A stretch of 64,000 nucleotides of DNA from Flavobacteriales bacterium UBA1937 (GTDB taxonomy: Bacteria; Bacteroidota; Bacteroidia; Flavobacteriales; Weeksellaceae). The notes under the pieces were generated by a model, which ran no database searches, was not told where the DNA came from, and saw nothing but the letters and a program-made list of their open reading frames with translations. Positions within the stretch are counted from its first letter, which is position 1. The number at the start of each line of letters is the position of its first letter. Below, piece after piece: positions 7,388 through 17,300 of the stretch. The position numbers were made by a program, and so were the translations under genes. The stretch covers positions 1 through 64,000 of the forward strand of contig DDFD01000024.1 in NCBI GenBank assembly GCA_002337005.1. Reading direction: 5' to 3'.

Positions 7388-8421
7388 TGGAGGATAATAG
7401 TAAAAATATAAAAGAACTATGGCACTCCTCAAGGCTGTTGATTACAGATAAATTTGAATATCCTCCTGTGGTCATCCGCATTGATGAATCCGTTATAGGA
7501 ACTTTGGGAAATTTTTCGGCTACTGTTGGAAAAGCCAAAAGCAGAAAGACCTTTAGTGTTACCGCAATGACGGCTGCTGCCCTAGTCTGTCGATTAATGC
7601 TCAATTATAATGCTGCTATGCCAGATGACAAAAGGAAAATCATTTACTTCGATACCGAGCAAAGCCCGTTTCACAGTCAGAAAGTATTGTCAAGAATTAT
7701 TGAACTTTCGGGAATGAGCAAAGACATTCAACCTGAGAATCTTGAATTTGTTTGTCTGAGAAGATTCAATCCATCAACACGTATTCAAATTATCGAAGAG
7801 GCTATTAAAAGTACAAGTTCTTTGGGACTGGTAATTATTGATGGCATCAGAGATTTGGTATTCGATATCAATTCCCCAAATGAATCCACCGAGGTTATTT
7901 CCAAACTTATGATTTGGACAGAAGTCTATCAGTTGCACATTCACACTGTTTTGCACGTTAATAAAACAGATGATAACGCAAGAGGACATTTGGGGACTGA
8001 ACTGCTGAATAAAGCTGAGACGATACTACAAGTGGTAAGAGATGAGAAAGACCCCAATATTTCTATTGTAAAACCAATGAGCATTCGAGATGTTGAGTTC
8101 GAGCCTTTTGCCTTTAGGATTGATAATGATGGCTTGCCTGAATCGGTAGATGATTATCATATACAAATAGGTCAAGCCAAAGGATTCGATTATAAAGAAA
8201 TCTCTGAACAGATTCATCGAGAAGCGTTATCACTTTCTTTCAAAGAGCAGAAATCGCTTTCTTATGGAGAGCTTATATCAAAGCTCATAGAATCCTATGC
8301 CTATTTCGGATATGATTTCGGAATCAATAAAGCTAAAAAACTAAAGGTCTTTTGCCAAAATAAGACGATGATTTTTAAAGAAGGAAAGTACTATAAATTC
8401 AATCCCAATTTTTACTACTGA
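7387..8421 (+). CDS. RepA-like AAA-family ATPase, 344 aa
   Basis: This is a P-loop ATPase resembling RepA/RecA-type replicative helicases of Bacteroidota mobile elements. The Walker A region is the slightly unusual GKAKSRKTF at about residues 45-53, and Walker B is LGLVIIDGIRDL near 145-156. A histidine-asparagine sensor-like stretch (HTVLHVNKTDD) follows. A C-terminal region (about 270-344) probably binds DNA or other subunits. It is coupled to the DUF3853-like gene by a one-base overlap. After it come a 48-bp palindrome and a primase gene, so this is likely the replication module of the excised circle. Helicase activity is inferred. Confidence 0.75.
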   Translation: MEDNSKNIKELWHSSRLLITDKFEYPPVVIRIDESVIGTLGNFSATVGKAKSRKTFSVTAMTAAALVCRLMLNYNAAMPDDKRKIIYFDTEQSPFHSQKVLSRIIELSGMSKDIQPENLEFVCLRRFNPSTRIQIIEEAIKSTSSLGLVIIDGIRDLVFDINSPNESTEVISKLMIWTEVYQLHIHTVLHVNKTDDNARGHLGTELLNKAETILQVVRDEKDPNISIVKPMSIRDVEFEPFAFRIDNDGLPESVDDYHIQIGQAKGFDYKEISEQIHREALSLSFKEQKSLSYGELISKLIESYAYFGYDFGINKAKKLKVFCQNKTMIFKEGKYYKFNPNFYY

Positions 8422-8445
8422 TTCCAAAATCATTCAATGGTCTAT

Positions 8446-8493
8446 TGGTTTAGTCTGGTTTACTACTATATAGTAGTAAACCAGACTAAACCA
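8446..8493. repeat. 48-bp perfect palindrome with four TGGTTTA units
   Basis: All 48 bases are symmetric about 8469/8470. Each half holds two TGGTTTA units 10 bp apart, so the site has four units, two per strand. It lies 25 bp after the RepA-like gene and 89 bp before the primase gene. There is no T-run, and the stem is much longer than a usual terminator. Candidate roles are origin of replication with iterons, regulator site or cruciform. Confidence 0.65.
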
Positions 8494-8582
8494 GCCATCA
8501 AAAACCCTTAACTCAATACTGATTTTCTTTTCAACAGCAAAATTGCTGTTGAAAGAAAAAACACCTAATAAATCCAAAACAT

Positions 8583-9548
8583 ATGAATATAAAAACCGCA
8601 AAAAATATCAGAATTATCGATTTTCTGAATACTTTAGGGTATCAGCCCCGAAAAATTGTTCGACACTCCCATTTTTACCTTTCTCCTTTGAGAGCGGAAA
8701 AAACAGCATCGATGAAAGTCGATAACAAGCTAAATCTGTGGTATGACCACGGTTCTGCACAAGGAGGAACAATAATAGACCTCATTCTTGCTATGCAAAA
8801 GGCAGGAACGGTTTCTGATGCATTATCCTTCTTGAAAGATCTGAATTTGAAAACAGATTTTGTTTTCAACGATAAGAGCAAGGAATTAGAAAATCGCATG
8901 ACCAAAAATGAATCCAATATTAAAATTGAGAAAATACAATCTCTTCTGGATTCAAAATTGTTAAACTATTTACAGGAACGCAAGATCAACATTGATACAG
9001 CTAAGATATATTTGCAGGAGTGTCATTATTCCGTAGAACATAGAAAATACATAGCATTGAGTTGGCTCAATAATAGCGGTGAGTGTCATCTTCGTTCAGA
9101 ATTTTTCAAAGGCTGTACTTCGCAGGATATTTCAATTATTAAAAATAATAATCCAAATCAGGAAAGTAAAATATGTTTGGTCTATGAAGGAATGTTTGAT
9201 TTCCTATCCCATCTTACTTTAAAAAATGAAAATCAGTTTAAAGTAGATTGCGTTATCTTGAATTCATTGTCCAATCTGAACAAAACTGTAGAATGGATAA
9301 AAGAAAAACAACTCATACCAAGTTTATTGCTTGACAATGATAAACCTGGACAAGAAGGCACTTCGAAATTGCTTGAAATATTTCCTGAAGCAGTGGATTT
9401 TTCAGTAATTTATTCCAATCACAAAGACTTGAATGATTATCTGGTAAACAAGAATAATCTGAAGAATAATCTGAAAAATAATTTGACTGACAATATTGAC
9501 GAGGGTATAAAATCAGAGGAGTCAAACTCTTATAGACGGAAAAGATAG
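8583..9548 (+). CDS. Toprim-domain DNA primase, 321 aa
   Basis: The N-terminal 90 residues have the layout of the CHC2 primase zinc-binding domain (HFYLSPLRAEKTASMKV, then LWYDHGSAQGG), but the zinc cysteines are absent, as is common in element-borne primases. A Toprim domain follows, with the first acidic residue in LVYEGMFDFLS (about 200) and the DxD motif in LLLDNDKPGQEG (about 250-260). It would prime the element's DNA after transfer or excision. It follows the RepA-like ATPase and precedes the relaxase. The C-terminal tail has an Asn/Leu/Lys-rich repeat (NNLKN). I chose ATG 8583; another frame overlaps its start but is a shadow. Confidence 0.8.
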   Translation: MNIKTAKNIRIIDFLNTLGYQPRKIVRHSHFYLSPLRAEKTASMKVDNKLNLWYDHGSAQGGTIIDLILAMQKAGTVSDALSFLKDLNLKTDFVFNDKSKELENRMTKNESNIKIEKIQSLLDSKLLNYLQERKINIDTAKIYLQECHYSVEHRKYIALSWLNNSGECHLRSEFFKGCTSQDISIIKNNNPNQESKICLVYEGMFDFLSHLTLKNENQFKVDCVILNSLSNLNKTVEWIKEKQLIPSLLLDNDKPGQEGTSKLLEIFPEAVDFSVIYSNHKDLNDYLVNKNNLKNNLKNNLTDNIDEGIKSEESNSYRRKR

Positions 9549-9560
9549 CGGTTGCATGTT

Positions 9561-9663
9561 GGGCTTTTGGTAAAAAAGCCATAGCTTATTAGGGCTTTTT
9601 CTTAACGTTCCGTTGCACTTCACTAAAAAAGCCCCAATAAGCCAAGGGGATACTCCCCTTTGG
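9561..9663. other. Hairpin cluster upstream of the relaxase, candidate oriT
   Basis: Three inverted repeats lie in the 152-bp gap before the relaxase gene. One pairs GGCTTTT with AAAAGCC (9562-9580). The second pairs 9584-9600 with 9626-9642, with one mismatch in 17. The third is AAGGGGA-TAC-TCCCCTT (9644-9660), followed by TGGAAACCCC. Relaxases of the MobV family nick an oriT that usually lies just upstream of their own gene and carries such repeats. The nick site itself cannot be named. Confidence 0.55.
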
Positions 9664-9700
9664 AAACCCCAATTTTGTTTAACGTTTTTATTAAAGAAAA

Positions 9701-10948
9701 ATGTCTTATACTGTTTTACATTTAGAAAAAGCTAAAGGGAATGATTCTGCAATGTCTGCTCATATTGAAAGAACAATTCACCCCAAAAATGCTGATGCTT
9801 CACGTAGCCATCTTAATAAAGAACTTATTATTTATCCTGAAGGTGTTAATAACAGAACTTCGGCTATACAATATAGGTTGGATAATGCTCACCTAAAAAG
9901 AAAGATTGGAACTAATCAGGTTAGAGCAATCAGAGTTCTTCTTTCTGGAACTCACGAAACAATGAAAGAAATCGAAAAAAAGAAACAATTGGAGAATTGG
10001 TGCAATGATAATCTCAATTGGCTAAAAGAAACATTCGGAGAAGAAAATTTGGTTTCTGCTGTTTTGCATATGGATGAAAAAACGCCCCATATTCACGCTA
10101 CTATTGTTCCCATCGTCACAGGTGAAAGAAGAAAAGTAAAAAATAAACCCGAAATGGCTATCGAAAAATATAAAAAGAAAAATCCTAATTCTAATAGGCT
10201 TTGTGCGGATGATGTAATGGCTAGAAACCAATTGAAGCTCTATCAAAATACTTATGCTATGGCTATGGCGAAATATGGATTAAAAAGAGGGATTGAAGGT
10301 TCTGAAGCAAAACATATCTCTACAGCTGAATACTACAGAACTCTTCATTTTCAAAACCAGAAAATGGAACAGGAAAAAGAATTGAAAAAATCTGAGTTGA
10401 GTGCAATTGAAAAAAGTATTTCCTCTAAAAAAATTGTTGAAAATTTTACTAATGTTATAACAGGTTCTAAAACAAAGAGACTGGAGCAAGAAAATGAGCA
10501 GATAAAAAAGGAAATGATTAGTTTAAAAAATCAAAAAGAAAGGGAGCAGGGCAAATTACAGGAATCCGTATCAAAGCTAGAAAGTACTGTAGAAAAACAA
10601 AACAAGATTTTTGATAAAATAGCACAATACCAGCCTGATATTCAAGATTCTCTTGCCATTATTATAGAGTGTGAAAAAATGGGTATGCATCCGGAACTGA
10701 TTCATATTCTTTTGGAAAAAAATGAAATATGCATTAGTGGAGAAATTTATTCTTCAAGGCATTTCAAAAATTTTAAAGTAGAAAGTCTAAAGCTTAATAT
10801 TGAGTATGACGAAATTGAAAACAAAAAAAAGCTCAAAATTGAGGGAATGGATTTTCAAGAATGGTTGCACAAGAAATATCAAGAATCTTTAAAATCTGGC
10901 TTCTCCAAAAATAATGAGGAGGATATTAAAAGAAATAGAAAATTATAG
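9701..10948 (+). CDS. MobV-family relaxase (mobilization protein), 415 aa
   Basis: This enzyme would nick oriT and lead the single strand into a recipient through a helper conjugation system. The relaxase domain occupies residues 1 to about 210: an N-terminal YTVLHLEKAKG, an RTIHPKNADASRSHLN stretch typical of Pre/Mob proteins, and the metal-binding motif HMDEKTPHIHA (about 123-133) with the HxH pair. In this family the nucleophile need not be tyrosine. Residues about 215-310 form a long Lys/Glu-rich coiled coil, followed by a small C-terminal domain. The hairpin cluster immediately upstream is a likely oriT. No coupling protein or type IV secretion gene is in the window. Confidence 0.88.
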   Translation: MSYTVLHLEKAKGNDSAMSAHIERTIHPKNADASRSHLNKELIIYPEGVNNRTSAIQYRLDNAHLKRKIGTNQVRAIRVLLSGTHETMKEIEKKKQLENWCNDNLNWLKETFGEENLVSAVLHMDEKTPHIHATIVPIVTGERRKVKNKPEMAIEKYKKKNPNSNRLCADDVMARNQLKLYQNTYAMAMAKYGLKRGIEGSEAKHISTAEYYRTLHFQNQKMEQEKELKKSELSAIEKSISSKKIVENFTNVITGSKTKRLEQENEQIKKEMISLKNQKEREQGKLQESVSKLESTVEKQNKIFDKIAQYQPDIQDSLAIIIECEKMGMHPELIHILLEKNEICISGEIYSSRHFKNFKVESLKLNIEYDEIENKKKLKIEGMDFQEWLHKKYQESLKSGFSKNNEEDIKRNRKL

Positions 10949-11092
10949 CTTTTTGTAAATACCATAATTCCTTTATACTGGAGATTGAATTTCACATACT
11001 TTCAATCTAATAACTTTTCTATTATAAGTATATTAAACCGATAAGCTTCTTTTAATTTTAACTAATTTTTTGAAAAGTAATTTAATAAAAAA

Positions 11093-11121
11093 GGAATAGC
11101 TACGCTTCCTGTAGCTATTCC
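11093..11121 (-). terminator. 11-bp-stem hairpin, terminator in leftward direction
   Basis: GGAATAGCTAC and GTAGCTATTCC pair around a 7-base loop. The run of A bases on its left becomes a T-run on the minus strand, so it fits a terminator for leftward transcription. It may block antisense reading into the relaxase gene. Confidence 0.5.
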
Positions 11122-11708
11122 AAACCAATAAAAACAATTTTCTATTCTTCTTGAAAAAGAAATAAGAAGAAATTTGTAAAATCAAATATAGAAAAAAAAG
11201 TATATTATTGTTACTATCTTCTTCAGCATTAAATTTTAATTTTCTTTTAAGGCAAAGAAACTAATATGCAACTTCTTTCTGATATGTTTTCATATTATGA
11301 TGTGGCTATTAATGAATTTTCAATAGTTTAGTCTTATATAAAATTTCAAGAATTAATACATTTCACTAATTTCAAAAGCGAAAAAAGCAAATTTTCGAGC
11401 CTCAAAAACAACAAAAAACACTAAAAAAAGACAAAAAAGTACAAATTATGACCGTTGTTTTATAAAAATTAACCAGTATTTTCAAAAAAAATTATTAACA
11501 TAATATTTTCACTAGCCGACTTTAAGTACTTATTAATTTTCTATTTTACAAAAGACTAATACTGATATTCAGTAAAATATAAAATTTAGGCTAAATTTAT
11601 AATGAATTTTTTAGGCTAAAAATTTAAATATTATGTTTAATTATGATGGAAATCAGTTAATTAGAGTATTGTAATTAAAAAAAATATGTTATAGATTAGC
11701 AAAGTATT

Positions 11709-11782
11709 AAGGGGAAGTTAAATAATTAAATTCATAACTCGAGAAGTACAATGATACCGGCTTGAAATCCGATCTTCCCCTT
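11709..11782 (+). promoter_or_regulatory. Long-range hairpin in the leader of the toxin operon
   Basis: AAGGGGAAG (11709-11717) pairs with CTTCCCCTT (11774-11782) across 56 bases, and a T-rich run follows directly, 33 bp before the first gene. This looks like a terminator or attenuator placed between promoter and operon. The loop content is unexplained. Confidence 0.4.
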
Positions 11783-11814
11783 TTATTTTTAAAAACCAAT
11801 AACATTCTTTTTGT

Positions 11815-13149
11815 ATGATTACACGCAAAAGATTTCTTTTCCTTGGGTCTCTGGGGATTTTATCAGCATTAACACCTTCTTTTTTATTTTCAAAAACTTT
11901 TTCAGGAAGCACTGAAGATATAAAATCTTTATTAAAAAAAGCGCGAAAATACAGAAAACAAAAGAAATATAATCTTGCTAAAAATACTTATGAGGAAGTT
12001 TTAGTATTAGATCCCACTGAAATTAGAGCCTATAATGGCATTCGAAGAATATTGCTGGATAAGAAAAATAAAGAATATGAAGTTATTCTTTTATATCAAC
12101 AAGCACTATCTAATATTCCCAATAATTTTAGATTAAAACAGCGATTATATAATGAGTATTTTAAAGTTGCTGTAGGAAATAAAAAAGTACTCAAAAAACT
12201 AAATATTTCTGGTAGAATGCTTTCCTATGTAAAATCTAAGTATGAAGAATTATTATCTGGGCATCCCGAAAAAAAGAATATACAGAATCAGCTAAACAAA
12301 ATTAACAAATACATATCCCTAAATGTTGATTTAGGGAATCCGCATCATAATAAATCTTTAAAAACATATCGTAAAGAGCAGAAAAAAAATCACAAAAAAC
12401 GTTTTGACGGATTTAATTCTGAACAAGCCACGCAAATGCTCTCACAACTTGAATCCAAGTCATTTTCCAAAGATAGAAAACAGCATATTCGTGAAATGCA
12501 AAAGTTAAGTATAAGAGCTTTAAGAAAAGAGAAGAAACATAGTGAAGCATTCAATCTAGCTTATAAATCATTGAACAGCAATGTTTCTGACCCCTACTTT
12601 ATTAAGCAATTCAGAGATTTAGCCAGACAACAAAAACAATACGACAAACTTTTGAATTTTGAAACTCAGAACCACCAATCTAAAAATAATTTTTGGTCAG
12701 CAATTTCTTTATTTGACATCCATTATATAATTGCAAGCACTCAAAATCAGACACCTAATGCAATGATGAATAATCTTATCCAATTTATGGAAGAGAAAAG
12801 AGAAACTCCAGATCAAGCATTTGAATTAATTACACGAAAGATTAAAACCGACCTATTGAACAACGATATCAATCAGGCTAAAGTTAAAATTCTGGAACAG
12901 TGCAAAAATATGATGGGTGTATCTTGCACACATCTCATAGATCGTATGAATGTGATTATAGCGAATTATTATAAAAAGCTTGGAGATGTAGAATCTATGA
13001 ATCAAATATTAAAAATCGCCAATACCCCAAAAGTTTTTTTAGAAAACCCTAATGAATTAATAAAGGCAGTTGCCGCTATGAATATAAATAGATCTTACGA
13101 AAAATCTATACATATTCAAAATTTACAGAAAAAAATCAATAGCTTATGA
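11815..13149 (+). CDS. Exported TPR-like repeat protein, 444 aa
   Basis: The N-terminus has a twin-arginine-like export signal (RKRFLFLGSLG, then a hydrophobic stretch ending in SFLFSK). Residues about 40-110 form TPR-type helices (KKARKYRKQKKYNLAKNTYE, VLVLDPTEIRAYNGI). The rest is basic, helical and probably more degenerate TPR. It is the first gene of a tight three-gene unit; its stop overlaps the next start (ATGA). Family knowledge: TPR proteins are scaffolds, and here it may help export or assemble the large RHS protein. That role is inferred from position only. I do not know a named family for the full length. Confidence 0.65.
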   Translation: MITRKRFLFLGSLGILSALTPSFLFSKTFSGSTEDIKSLLKKARKYRKQKKYNLAKNTYEEVLVLDPTEIRAYNGIRRILLDKKNKEYEVILLYQQALSNIPNNFRLKQRLYNEYFKVAVGNKKVLKKLNISGRMLSYVKSKYEELLSGHPEKKNIQNQLNKINKYISLNVDLGNPHHNKSLKTYRKEQKKNHKKRFDGFNSEQATQMLSQLESKSFSKDRKQHIREMQKLSIRALRKEKKHSEAFNLAYKSLNSNVSDPYFIKQFRDLARQQKQYDKLLNFETQNHQSKNNFWSAISLFDIHYIIASTQNQTPNAMMNNLIQFMEEKRETPDQAFELITRKIKTDLLNNDINQAKVKILEQCKNMMGVSCTHLIDRMNVIIANYYKKLGDVESMNQILKIANTPKVFLENPNELIKAVAAMNINRSYEKSIHIQNLQKKINSL

Positions 13150-14339
13150 GAATAAAAATTACAACATTTCTGTTAGTATTAATTTTTTCTCAAAATTTTT
13201 ATTCACAGATTACCATTACAGAAATTTATTATGACACTCCAGATAATGAAAAATTAAGATTTATTAAAAAAGTAAATGGTTTAGCAACACAAGAAGAAAT
13301 AGAAGCCGTTAAACATCATCGAGGAGAATTTATTGAAATATATAATTATAGTGATAAAGATGTAAATTTAAAAGATTGGTTTATTAAAGATTTACAGGGA
13401 GTATTTTGGTTTCCTGATAAAGTTATTAAATCAAAACAATTTATGGTAATAGCATATAGTGTACTACCATATAATACCACTCCTTTTTCTGAATGTTTTA
13501 CTACAACAATTGGCAAAGAAAGTCAGATTATTTTACAAGATAAAATTATTCTCAGAAACCAAAGGGAAATAGTTTCATTAGGTCGAGTTTATAATTTTGG
13601 AGGAACACCATTTACCTTTAATAAAGCAGAAAGAAGATGGGAATTTAGACAATCTCCTCCCATAAATTTCATTGGTGAAATTTGGCGTACTCCCAATAAG
13701 TTTTACGAAGTTAACTCAATACAATATAATCCAAATTATACAGGGAATCAAGATAATCCAGATTTATATGATAATTATATGGCAGCTCCCAATCCGTTAG
13801 ATGCCACCTATAAACCCCCAACTGAAAGTTATGATCAGATTATTTATGATGATTACAATTCGTATTATTCGTATTTAGATTGGACTGATAATGTTAATGC
13901 TCTAATTGATAATAAATGTTCTATAAGTATTTTGAATGAAGAGCAGACCGCTGCTAATCCTAGAACTAACGTTTTCAAATGTTTCAATCACGACACATCA
14001 GGGAATTTGACTTCCTCTTATAATTGTAATTCAACACCTTCAACAACACCATCAACAGACTACACGTATGATGAACTTGAAGAAATAAAAAAAGTAATTA
14101 CAATAGCACCTAACCCGACCAATAGCGTTGTAACGATTTCATGGTCAGGTGTTGCTTTAGGAAAAGTAACTAATCTACAGGTACATTCGTCAACAGGCGG
14201 ATTGATTTACAATTATAGCCCCTCTTCAACTACTAATTCTGTAACCATAAATCTTCAAAATCAGATTTCAGGAGTTTACATTGCTCATTTTTATCTTAAT
14301 ACAGGACAACTAGTTTCCAAAAATATCTTAAAGTGGTAA
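13146..14339 (+). CDS. Secreted lamin-tail-domain protein with T9SS sorting signal, 397 aa
   Basis: A Sec signal peptide (ITTFLLVLIFSQNFYSQ) leads into a lamin-tail (LTD) fold at about 20-110, recognisable from GEFIEIYNYSDKDVNLKDWF. The middle is Asn/Tyr-rich and unassigned. The last 80 residues match the type A sorting domain of the type IX secretion system: IAPNPTNSVVTISW, a GGLIY strand, then ISGVYIAHFY and a KNILKW end. Substrates with this tail cross the outer membrane by T9SS and stay on the surface or are released. The gene overlaps the TPR gene by 4 bp and ends 4 bp before the RHS toxin, so these three are almost surely co-expressed. It may anchor or present the toxin. Confidence 0.8.
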   Translation: MRIKITTFLLVLIFSQNFYSQITITEIYYDTPDNEKLRFIKKVNGLATQEEIEAVKHHRGEFIEIYNYSDKDVNLKDWFIKDLQGVFWFPDKVIKSKQFMVIAYSVLPYNTTPFSECFTTTIGKESQIILQDKIILRNQREIVSLGRVYNFGGTPFTFNKAERRWEFRQSPPINFIGEIWRTPNKFYEVNSIQYNPNYTGNQDNPDLYDNYMAAPNPLDATYKPPTESYDQIIYDDYNSYYSYLDWTDNVNALIDNKCSISILNEEQTAANPRTNVFKCFNHDTSGNLTSSYNCNSTPSTTPSTDYTYDELEEIKKVITIAPNPTNSVVTISWSGVALGKVTNLQVHSSTGGLIYNYSPSSTTNSVTINLQNQISGVYIAHFYLNTGQLVSKNILKW

Positions 14340-14343
14340 CATC

Positions 14344-17300
14344 ATGAGAATTCAAATATTTTTTACAGCTCTACTATTTTTTTTTCAAAATTTAATTGCA
14401 CAAGAAACATCAGTTATACCACTAAACTATAACACTTCTGGATATGCAGAAAATGCATCTTCTGCATTAAAATTAAGCACTCAATCATCTACAAGTACAA
14501 CATTAGTTCCAACTATTAATGCTGAAATGACGGTGAGTGAGTCTGGCTCTCTTAACTATATGCTCCCTTTTGAAGTTCTTAAAGGAGTAAATAATTTTCA
14601 ACCCAACTTCGCATTGGCATATAATAGCCAAAGCGGAAATGGACAAGCTGGTTGGGGCTGGAATATTGTGGGTATCTCATCCATTACGCAAGGAGGAAAA
14701 AGCAAAGAAATTGATGGAATTACCATAGGACCTCAGTTTGACAATGATGATCCTTTTTATTTGGATGGTCAACGACTCATTAAAAAAAGTAGCTCTGTTT
14801 TTGAAACAGAAAAATTTTCTAAAATAAAAATTACTAAGTATTCTTCAGGAGACTTTTCTTTCATCATAAAATACCCTGATGGTAAAATTGCAAAGTATAA
14901 AGAAATATCAACCAGACAACATTATATTTCAACTCTTATAGATCCTATTGGAAATGAAATACATTATTTTTATGATGTTTCTGCCAATTCACCAAGGTTA
15001 GTTAGAGCGTCCTATGGAGGAACCGATAATCTTACTGATAAATTTTATATTAACTTCAATTACATCACGCGCAAAAGTGCTATAAAGATATATAGAAATG
15101 GAGTAGAGTTTATCAACGACAAAATTTTAAAGACTGTAGAAACAGGTTCTTCATATACTGGCATTTATAGAAAGTATTCTTTGGGGTTTGATTTTGTAGA
15201 AGGAGGAACAATAGAAAGAGTTAGAACAATTGATGTAGAAAACGAAAGTGGCGAAAAACTAAAACCAGTCAACTTTAGTTATAACAATGTTAACAGCTCG
15301 GGAAGTATTGATATAAGCAGAGGGGGAACGGATAAAATACCTAACAATGTAGTAGGGCTAGGCTCTGTAGCTTTGGGGGAATTTGATAAATCAAATGATA
15401 CAAAAGCTTACTTTTCAGTAAAAATTGTTAATGATGACAAGAGCGAATATTATTCATTACCTCAATTTCCAGATTTAAAAATAAATAAAACTGCTGAGTT
15501 TTTTAGTGGAAAAGTTTTAAGCAATAATAAAATCACTAGTAAAGATTGTGTTATTTCTATCACAACCAATTATTTAGGAGGAAGTAAAGATTATTTAGGA
15601 TATGACATTATTAGTCAATCTCAACTTTCAACAGCAAAAGATGAAATAGTAATAAATATTCTGAGCCCAGAAAGCGGAATTAAAAGAGAAGTAAAAATGT
15701 ACCTGTCAGCTTCAAACTTTGCTTTCAGTGTTAAATCAGCAGGCGAACCTCATAGTAACTTACCTTATGATTATGATGTTAATGAAGAAAATATTGATAT
15801 AGATGTCACTTATTATAGTGAGACTTGTTTTATCCCAGTAAGCGATCGAAGAGATAAATTGAGTAGAAAATTTTTATCCGGAGATTACAACAACGATGGC
15901 TTAATAGACTTGCTGATCATTGAACAAAGTCACTCGAATAGAACGGGAAGAATATATTTCTTAGAAATAGGTAAAATCCAACAGAACCAGACTGTACAGC
16001 CTGTTTTATTAAACGAGGGTGCTTCATTTTATTGTAATGCGGAATACTATAATATAGAATTTGACGGAGATGGTCTTCCAGAAATTATTCTATTTAGTAG
16101 GTATGGATTTAAGCCAGCAGAAATATCAGTTTTGAAAATTAATTTTCAAAACAATACGATCAGTAGAATTTATATCGCGAAAAGCCTTCCTAATAGTTTA
16201 AAATATACACCAGGACCAATTCTGTTTGGAGATTATAATGGAGATGGTTTAACGGATTTTTTATTTCCTGCTAAAACATACAAAACAGATAAGGGAGACC
16301 CATATTCTTTAGGCAAAACATTTCAGAAAATGGATTCTGAGAATCAATATTGGCTAAAATACACCTCTACAGGAAAAGAATTTATTGTAACCCTCGAAGA
16401 TTTAACTACAGCTAAACTAGCTTATTTAGAGCCACACGATAGAAACATAATAAAAAGAACTTCTTTTTTACAAAAATTCTGGAACGGAATTCCTGACAGC
16501 TATACCGCAACAGAACATGCTACTACCACCATATTACCAACTGATTTTAATGGAGATGGAAAAACGGATTTTATCGTTGTAAGAAAAGCTAGTAAAATAA
16601 AGTATGAGAACAAGCTAAACAGAAGTACTTTCAGTAATGTTTCTAGGCTTTTAATGCTTAATAAGCTACTCATTAATAATTCTTACAACGCTGAAAATCT
16701 TAATAAAATTCAGTTTATAGAAAATACATCTATTAATGGGACAACCAGTTTTAGAATTTTGCCCAATGAAATAGATTTAGAAAATAAATTGATTTCCCCT
16801 TTATCTATTATTATTCCTAAAAACTTTTCAAATGGACTTTCGGCATTTTCATCTGGGGTAGAAATCATAGACCCATTAAGCGGAGAAAAAAGTATTTATA
16901 CAGTAAATAATGATAAATTTTTAGAAAAACAAATACAATTGGTGGACAATGGTTCTGGCGTAACACAAACGGTGGAATATTTGCCAATGAAACCTTTTAT
17001 CAATAACCAACAAAAAGTTTATACCTATACTCCTGATAATAGTTTAAATTATCCCTATTATATCCATGACACCAATGAGCTAAATTATTTAGTAAACAAA
17101 ATACATACTAATTTCGATAGTAAAATCCTTACAAAAGAATACCGTTATGAAAATGCTATTCAACATTTAGAAGGAAAAGGATTTTTAGGGTTTCAGAAAA
17201 CTTATGTAAGTGATGCTTATGAATCTCATATTAGAAATGGAGCTATTGTAAATAAAGCACCAACGAAAGGATTATTTTGGAATATACAAACAAGAGATCC

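Larger units (their letters stand above)
10949..11814. other. 866-bp non-coding gap between mobility and toxin modules
   Basis: No gene is supported. The gap is very AT-rich and marks the change from mobility genes to cargo. It holds two strong hairpins (11093-11121 and 11709-11782), a small palindrome TACTGATATTCAGTA near 11570, and two copies of TAGGCTAAA near 11590-11620. Its right end should contain the promoter and leader of the toxin operon, but I found no clean -7/-33 pair. Confidence 0.5.

Noticed and set aside
8543..8725. Small plus-strand frame at 8543-8725
   Set aside because: It overlaps the start of the primase in another frame and has no recognisable content.
9421..9500. Repeated AATCTGAAGAATAATCTG-like codons as a CRISPR or regulatory repeat
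   Set aside because: They encode an in-frame Asn-Leu-Lys repeat at the primase C-terminus, without spacers.
11571..11585. TACTGATATTCAGTA palindrome as an operator
   Set aside because: It is short, far from any start and in a very AT-rich gap where such palindromes are expected by chance.
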